Below are positions 7,822 to 10,308 of a DNA stretch of 10,308 bases, in pieces. A model generated the notes under the pieces. The model had not been told where the DNA came from and did no database searches. It saw only the letters and a list, made by a program, of their open reading frames with translations. Location: NCBI GenBank assembly GCA_031287395.1, contig JAITTA010000184.1, positions 1 through 10,308 on the forward strand, given 5' to 3'. Every line of letters starts with the position of its first letter. Within the stretch, counting starts at the first letter, position 1. Origin of the DNA: Dysgonamonadaceae bacterium (lineage in GTDB: Bacteria > Bacteroidota > Bacteroidia > Bacteroidales > Azobacteroidaceae). Position numbers and translations under genes: made by a program.

Positions 7822-8258
7822 CTAATTCCTATAGCTGAAATCATAGCAGTTATTATCCCTGATTGCTGCAAAGATACGAGCGATTAGCTTTGCTCTTATT
7901 GCATTCAGAACAGTCATTTTATTTTTACCTTCAGCAACTTTTCTGTTATAATAGATTCTCTTGCTCCTCTGTAACCCTGAACTATATTTTATTTGTGTCG
8001 GATCTTCCATCCAAAGTTTATAGCTTTTCGATTGGCAAGCAACAGTTAGAGGGTAAATATACATTCCTGTATATTTTGCACAGATAATAACACCGTTTGG
8101 ATCGACACAATATTTTGAACATATCTCCGACAAGTATCTTTCAATACTCTTTTGATGATTAACAATAACGTCCTGTTTTATAATACTTCCGTTATTAAGC
8201 AGACAACAGTCCAGATTCCTTTTACTAACATCAATCCTAATAAAATATAATTTTCCAT
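7822..8258 (-). mobile_element. IS110-family transposase relic, internally deleted
   Basis: Minus-strand remnant of a DEDD transposase. The N-terminal piece reads KLYFIRIDVSKRNLDCCLL (first catalytic Asp), then VIICAKYTGMYIYPL, LWMEDPTQIKYSSGLQRSK. At about 7954-7962 it jumps to RIYYNRKVAEGKNKM and LNAIRAKLIARIFAAI, which in full IS110 proteins lies near the C-terminus. Roughly half of the protein, including the late Asp pair and the catalytic Ser region, is therefore missing. The Glu expected in C-x-E-x-TG is Lys here (AAA codon, 8074-8076). The likely original ATG (8256-8258) is out of frame by one base, in an A-run. The frame happens to be open upstream to 8370, but those residues overlap the rpsU promoter and are probably not transposase. 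It cannot move by itself. IS110 elements lack clear terminal inverted repeats, so exact ends are not defined. Confidence 0.85.
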
Positions 8259-8297
8259 AGATTTTACTAAATATAAAAGTAAATTCACCATAATTTA

Positions 8298-8329
8298 TTT
8301 GCCTATATTCAAAGTTTGCATTATCTTTG
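8298..8329 (+). promoter_or_regulatory. Promoter of rpsU
   Basis: TTTG at 8298-8301 and TATCTTTG at 8322-8329 are separated by 20 bp, a full match to the Bacteroidetes consensus. The start point would be near 8335, giving an AT-rich leader of about 60 nt before rpsU. The IS110 relic ends less than 50 bp upstream, so the island boundary stops just short of this essential promoter. Confidence 0.75.
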
Positions 8330-8395
8330 CAACCCGAATTTGAATAAAAGTAAAAAAATATAAATAACACGGATTTAATTTATTAAAAGAAAATT

Positions 8396-8587
8396 ATGAT
8401 CATTGTTCCATTGAAAGAAGGCGAAAATATTGAGAGAGCCTTGAAAAAATTTAAAAGGAAATTTGAAAAAACAGGTATTGTTAAGGAATTAAGAAGAAGA
8501 CAAGCCTTCTCAAAACCTTCTGTAGAGAAAAGAAAACAGAAGATTCATGCTGTTTATGTACAAAAACTTCATCAGGCAGAAGAATAA
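8396..8587 (+). CDS. rpsU: 30S ribosomal protein bS21
   Basis: 63-aa ribosomal protein of the small-subunit platform near the 3' end of 16S rRNA. The sequence is diagnostic: MIIVPLKEGENIERALKKFK, then ELRRRQAFSKPSVEKRKQK. In Bacteroidetes bS21, together with bS6 and bS18, holds the 16S 3' tail so that the anti-Shine-Dalgarno is occluded. The region before the start (TTAAAAGAAAATT) has no SD, in contrast to hpf downstream. The next gene, xerC, starts 42 bp later. Confidence 0.97.
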   Translation: MIIVPLKEGENIERALKKFKRKFEKTGIVKELRRRQAFSKPSVEKRKQKIHAVYVQKLHQAEE

Positions 8588-8600
8588 GTCAAATTTTTAT

Positions 8601-8608
8601 TATATTTG
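8601..8608 (+). promoter_or_regulatory. Possible internal promoter (-7 element) for xerC-hpf
   Basis: TATATTTG at 8601-8608 matches TAnnTTTG and lies 21 bp before the xerC ATG. No TTTG is found 19-21 bp upstream, so it is at best a weak promoter; xerC may simply be read through from rpsU. Confidence 0.35.
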
Positions 8609-8629
8609 TTGCATTAAACGTAACATTTT

Positions 8630-9511
8630 ATGTTGATTGAATCGTTTTTGCAATACCTCCGTTATGAGAAGGGTTTTTCTTCTCATACGGTTTCTTCATA
8701 CGATAACGATTTGAATCAATACCGGGAATTTGTTATTCGGGAAAAAAATGTGTTTGACCCGAAAGAAACCGATTCCACACAGGTTCGCCGGTGGATTGTT
8801 TTTTTGATGGGAAAAGGGTATTCTCCGCTGTCGGTGAATCGGAAACTCAGCGCTGTAAAATCTTTTTACAGGTATTTGTTCCGTTTGAAGCAAATAGAGC
8901 GAGATCCGGTCAGAAAAGTAAATGGGCCAAAGTCAAACAAAGTCCTTCCCTCTTTTGTTAAAGAGAAAGATATGGAGATGATTCTTGACGAACCGGATTT
9001 CAGTGAGGATTTTGAGTCTGTGAGGGATCGTGTGATTGTAGAATTCTTTTATACAACGGGGATGCGTTGTGCCGAGTTGGTTGGGTTGAATGATGGTGAT
9101 GTTGATTTGGAATCCTGTCTTTTAAAAGTGACGGGAAAGAGGAATAAACAACGATTAATTCCTTTTTCCGGGAGGTTGAAGGAAGTTGCAACTGTTTATT
9201 TGATTGCAAGACGTGAAATTGACGGGATTGAAGAAACAGCTTTTTTTGTCCGGAAAGATGGGCGTCGGCTGACAAACAGACTGGTATATGGAATTGTGAA
9301 TCGACGATTATCGGAAATCTCCGGTTTGTCGAAGAAAAGTCCTCATGTGTTGAGACATACATTTGCAACCAGTATGTTGAACAATGGAGCCGATTTGAAT
9401 GCTGTCAAAGAATTGTTGGGTCATGCAAGTTTGTCCTCGACGGAAGTTTATACTCATACAACTTTTGAAGAGCTAAAGAAAGTGTATCACCAGGCTCATC
9501 CGAGAGCCTGA
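8630..9511 (+). CDS. xerC: XerC-like tyrosine recombinase
   Basis: 293-aa site-specific recombinase, the normal Xer length. The N-terminal SAM-like core-binding domain is at about 1-85 (FLQYLRYEKGFSSHTVSSYD) and the catalytic domain at about 105-290. All active-site residues are present: R146 (TTGMRCAEL), K170 (VTGKRNKQR), H239 and R242 (HVLRHTFATSML), H265 (LLGHASL) and nucleophile Y274 (TEVYTHTT). The C-terminal KKVYHQAHPRA resembles XerC more than XerD, which usually ends in a ...LHxxHHPRA form. Its usual role is resolving chromosome dimers at dif during division. Its place between rpsU and hpf beside the tRNA cluster suggests a resident housekeeping recombinase rather than a mobile-element integrase. 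Start ATG 8630 has no SD, as is usual here. hpf follows 21 bp after the stop. XerD identity is not excluded. Confidence 0.9.
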   Translation: MLIESFLQYLRYEKGFSSHTVSSYDNDLNQYREFVIREKNVFDPKETDSTQVRRWIVFLMGKGYSPLSVNRKLSAVKSFYRYLFRLKQIERDPVRKVNGPKSNKVLPSFVKEKDMEMILDEPDFSEDFESVRDRVIVEFFYTTGMRCAELVGLNDGDVDLESCLLKVTGKRNKQRLIPFSGRLKEVATVYLIARREIDGIEETAFFVRKDGRRLTNRLVYGIVNRRLSEISGLSKKSPHVLRHTFATSMLNNGADLNAVKELLGHASLSSTEVYTHTTFEELKKVYHQAHPRA

Positions 9512-9518
9512 TAAATTT

Positions 9519-9527
9519 AAAGGAGGT
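9519..9527 (+). promoter_or_regulatory. Canonical Shine-Dalgarno of hpf
   Basis: AAAGGAGGT at 9519-9527, with GGAGG ending 6 nt before the ATG at 9533, is complementary to the full 16S anti-SD core. No other protein start in this window has anything comparable. In Bacteroidetes the anti-SD is largely sequestered, so such a site stands out. Confidence 0.8.
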
Positions 9528-9532
9528 AACTT

Positions 9533-9832
9533 ATGGAAATTAGAATTCAGCCTATTCATTTTGAGGCAAGTCAACAGTTAGAATCATTTATTCAAAAGAA
9601 AGTCGGTAAGTTGGAAAAGTATCACGATGGAATTATCGCTGCGGAAGTGATGTTGAAGGTCGTTAAGCCGGAAACAGCTATGAACAAGGAGGCATCTGTA
9701 AAACTGGAAGTTCCGGGTCCGGATCTTTTTGCCGCGAAGACCAGTGATACTTTCGAGGAATCGATTGACGGAATCGTTGAGGCATTGGAAAAACAATTGA
9801 TGAAATTGAAAGAAAAGCAAAGAAGTAAATAA
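9533..9832 (+). CDS. hpf: Ribosome hibernation-promoting factor, short form (HPF/YfiA)
   Basis: 99-aa protein of the S30AE/HPF family, which binds the 30S decoding channel in slow growth or stationary phase and silences ribosomes. The sequence has the family order: MEIRIQPIHFEASQQLESFI, KKVGKLEKYHDGI, AEVMLKV, EASVKLEVPG, then DLFAAKTSDTFEESIDGIVE with the long helix ending KQLMKLKEKQRSK. Length fits the short form; the C-terminal dimerisation domain of long HPF is absent. It lies 21 bp after xerC, apparently in the same transcript as rpsU-xerC, and has a perfect SD. A tRNA-cluster promoter starts 17 bp after its stop, with no clear terminator between. Confidence 0.96.
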   Translation: MEIRIQPIHFEASQQLESFIQKKVGKLEKYHDGIIAAEVMLKVVKPETAMNKEASVKLEVPGPDLFAAKTSDTFEESIDGIVEALEKQLMKLKEKQRSK

Positions 9833-9848
9833 AAAAAGCTGTAGATAT

Positions 9849-9879
9849 TTTGCAGATACAAAAAATATACCTAAATTTG
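9849..9879 (+). promoter_or_regulatory. Promoter of the tRNA cluster
   Basis: TTTG at 9849-9852, a 19-bp spacer, and TAAATTTG at 9872-9879 fully match the Bacteroidetes consensus. Transcription should start near 9885 and run through tRNA-Thr, Tyr, Gly and the fourth tRNA. Confidence 0.75.
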
Positions 9880-9881
9880 CA

Positions 9882-9917
9882 GCCGTTTCGGCCCTTTTTG
9901 AAGGGAGACGAAACGGC
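9882..9917 (+). other. Stem-loop at the start of the tRNA transcript
   Basis: GCCGTTTCG (9882-9890) pairs with CGAAACGGC (9909-9917), a perfect 9-bp stem. Inside it CCCTT (9892-9896) pairs with AAGGG (9901-9905) around TTTG. It begins at the expected transcription start and ends 16 nt before tRNA-Thr. It could be a 5' leader structure of the precursor or a terminator for hpf; the following CTATTTGATTGTTT is a poor T-tract, so a terminator is less likely. Confidence 0.55.
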
Positions 9918-9933
9918 TATTTGATTGTTTAAT

Positions 9934-10007
9934 GCCTCTTTAGCTCAGCTGGCCAGAGCACGTGATTTGTAATCTCGGGGTCGTTGGTTCGAATCCGACA
10001 AGAGGCT
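9934..10007 (+). tRNA. tRNA-Thr(UGU)
   Basis: 74 nt with a complete cloverleaf. The acceptor arms GCCTCTT and AAGAGGC pair over 7 bp, with discriminator T at 10007. The D-arm is TAGCTCAGCTGG-like, the anticodon TGT lies at 9968-9970 in the loop TTTGTAA, and the T-loop is GGTTCGAATCC. CCA is not encoded. The anticodon stem has one T-T mismatch. Confidence 0.95.
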
Positions 10008-10016
10008 CGGTTTTTA

Positions 10017-10099
10017 GGGCAGTTACCAGAGTGGCCAAATGGGGCTGACTGTAACTCAGCTGACGTACGTCTTCGGTGGTTCGAATCCATCACTGCCCA
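10017..10099 (+). tRNA. tRNA-Tyr(GUA)
   Basis: 83-nt class II tRNA. The acceptor arms GGGCAGT and ACTGCCC pair fully, with discriminator A at 10099. The anticodon stem is GCTGA/TCAGC and the anticodon GTA lies at 10051-10053. A long variable arm (TGACGTACGTCTT region) and the T-loop GGTTCGAATCC are present. CCA is not encoded. It starts 9 nt after tRNA-Thr. Confidence 0.96.
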
Positions 10100-10105
10100 C
10101 GAAAT

Positions 10106-10197
10106 GATGTGCAAATTTGTGGATGTGCAAATGTGTTAATTTGATTGGTATCGTGCTTTCATTAGCACAGGAGTACATTGTTTATTAGCACGTTTTT
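10106..10197 (+). repeat. Spacer with tandem 16-bp repeat and alternative stem-loops between tRNA-Tyr and tRNA-Gly
   Basis: GATGTGCAAAT occurs at 10106-10116 and 10122-10132, a 16-bp period. Further on, ATTAGCAC occurs at 10161-10168 and 10184-10191. GTGCT at 10153-10157 can pair with the first AGCAC (10164-10168), or, extended to CGTGCT (10152-10157), with the second copy AGCACG (10187-10192), which is followed by five Ts. The second arrangement resembles a weak attenuator or a processing stem. At 104 nt the spacer is far longer than the other tRNA gaps here. Confidence 0.45.
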
Positions 10198-10203
10198 AAA
10201 GTT

Positions 10204-10276
10204 GCGGAAGTAGCTCAGTCGATAGAGCATTAGCCTTCCAAGCTGAGGGTCGCGGGTTTGAGTCCCGTCTTCCGCT
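10204..10276 (+). tRNA. tRNA-Gly(UCC)
   Basis: 73 nt. The acceptor arms GCGGAAG and CTTCCGC pair fully, with discriminator T at 10276. The D-arm is TAGCTCAGTCGATAGAGCA, the anticodon TCC lies at 10237-10239 in the loop CTTCCAA, and the T-arm is CGGGTTTGAGTCCCG. CCA is not encoded. It is the third tRNA of the cluster. Confidence 0.95.
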
Positions 10277-10282
10277 CTTTTT

Positions 10283-10308
10283 GCCTATGTAGCTCAGGGG
10301 TAGAGCAC
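10283..10308 (+). tRNA. 5' part of a fourth tRNA, probably tRNA-Thr(GGU)
   Basis: GCCTATG followed by TAGCTCAGGGGTAGAGCAC is a tRNA acceptor 5' strand and D-arm, cut off by the window end before the anticodon. It starts 6 nt after tRNA-Gly. The order Thr(UGU)-Tyr-Gly(UCC) is the conserved cluster that continues with Thr(GGU) and tuf, so that identity is inferred from context. Confidence 0.8.

Noticed and set aside
7863..8087. Plus-strand ORF of 74 codons opposite the IS110 relic
   Set aside because: Shadow of the transposase frame, with no independent protein features.
8259..8370. N-terminal extension of the IS110 relic ORF up to 8370
   Set aside because: These residues have no transposase similarity and coincide with the rpsU promoter and leader; the frame is open by chance.
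9929..10114. Minus-strand ORF of 61 codons (MHIISWAVMDSNHRR...)
   Set aside because: It is the antisense of tRNA-Thr and tRNA-Tyr; the SNHRR / RIRTNDP type of peptide is a well-known false ORF over tRNA genes.

Overview
The window is a piece of a Bacteroidales-type (Bacteroidetes) chromosome. Evidence: protein-level resemblance throughout; three well-formed Bacteroidetes promoters (TTTG, 19-20 bp spacer, TAnnTTTG); general lack of Shine-Dalgarno (SD) sequences; and a thrT(UGU)-tyrT-glyT-thr tRNA cluster behind rpsU, xerC and hpf. Genus cannot be fixed from the sequence; an Odoribacter/Butyricimonas/Parabacteroides-like gut lineage would fit.

Layout. (1) Positions 1-3989, plus strand: a closely spaced set of pepD (Xaa-His dipeptidase, 5' end outside the window), a beta-helix lipoprotein with a choice-of-anchor-Q-like C-terminus, and an endonuclease/exonuclease/phosphatase-family gene interrupted by an in-frame amber codon just before its first catalytic motif. 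(2) 4013-4963: an AraC-family regulator with its own promoter. (3) About 4964-8290: a decayed accessory island holding a hairpin-rich stretch without a recognisable gene, the broken N-terminal third of a radical-SAM peptide maturase, a minus-strand 505-aa DUF4157 (eCIS-core) protein with an unassigned C-terminal domain, and an internally deleted IS110-family transposase relic. (4) 8298-10308: core translation genes: promoter and rpsU (bS21), xerC-like recombinase, hpf with a canonical SD, then a strong promoter driving tRNA-Thr(UGU), tRNA-Tyr(GUA), tRNA-Gly(UCC) and a fourth tRNA cut by the window end. Gene order suggests tRNA-Thr(GGU) and tuf follow.

The core genes on both sides are ordinary housekeeping genes. 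The interest lies in the island: a DUF4157 toxin-like protein with an unusual C-terminal domain, an 11-bp inverted repeat over its probable promoter, and no visible immunity gene. A second point is the perfect Shine-Dalgarno in front of hpf, in a lineage where SDs are rare and where bS21, encoded just upstream, helps occlude the anti-SD. No complete new multi-gene system is visible.
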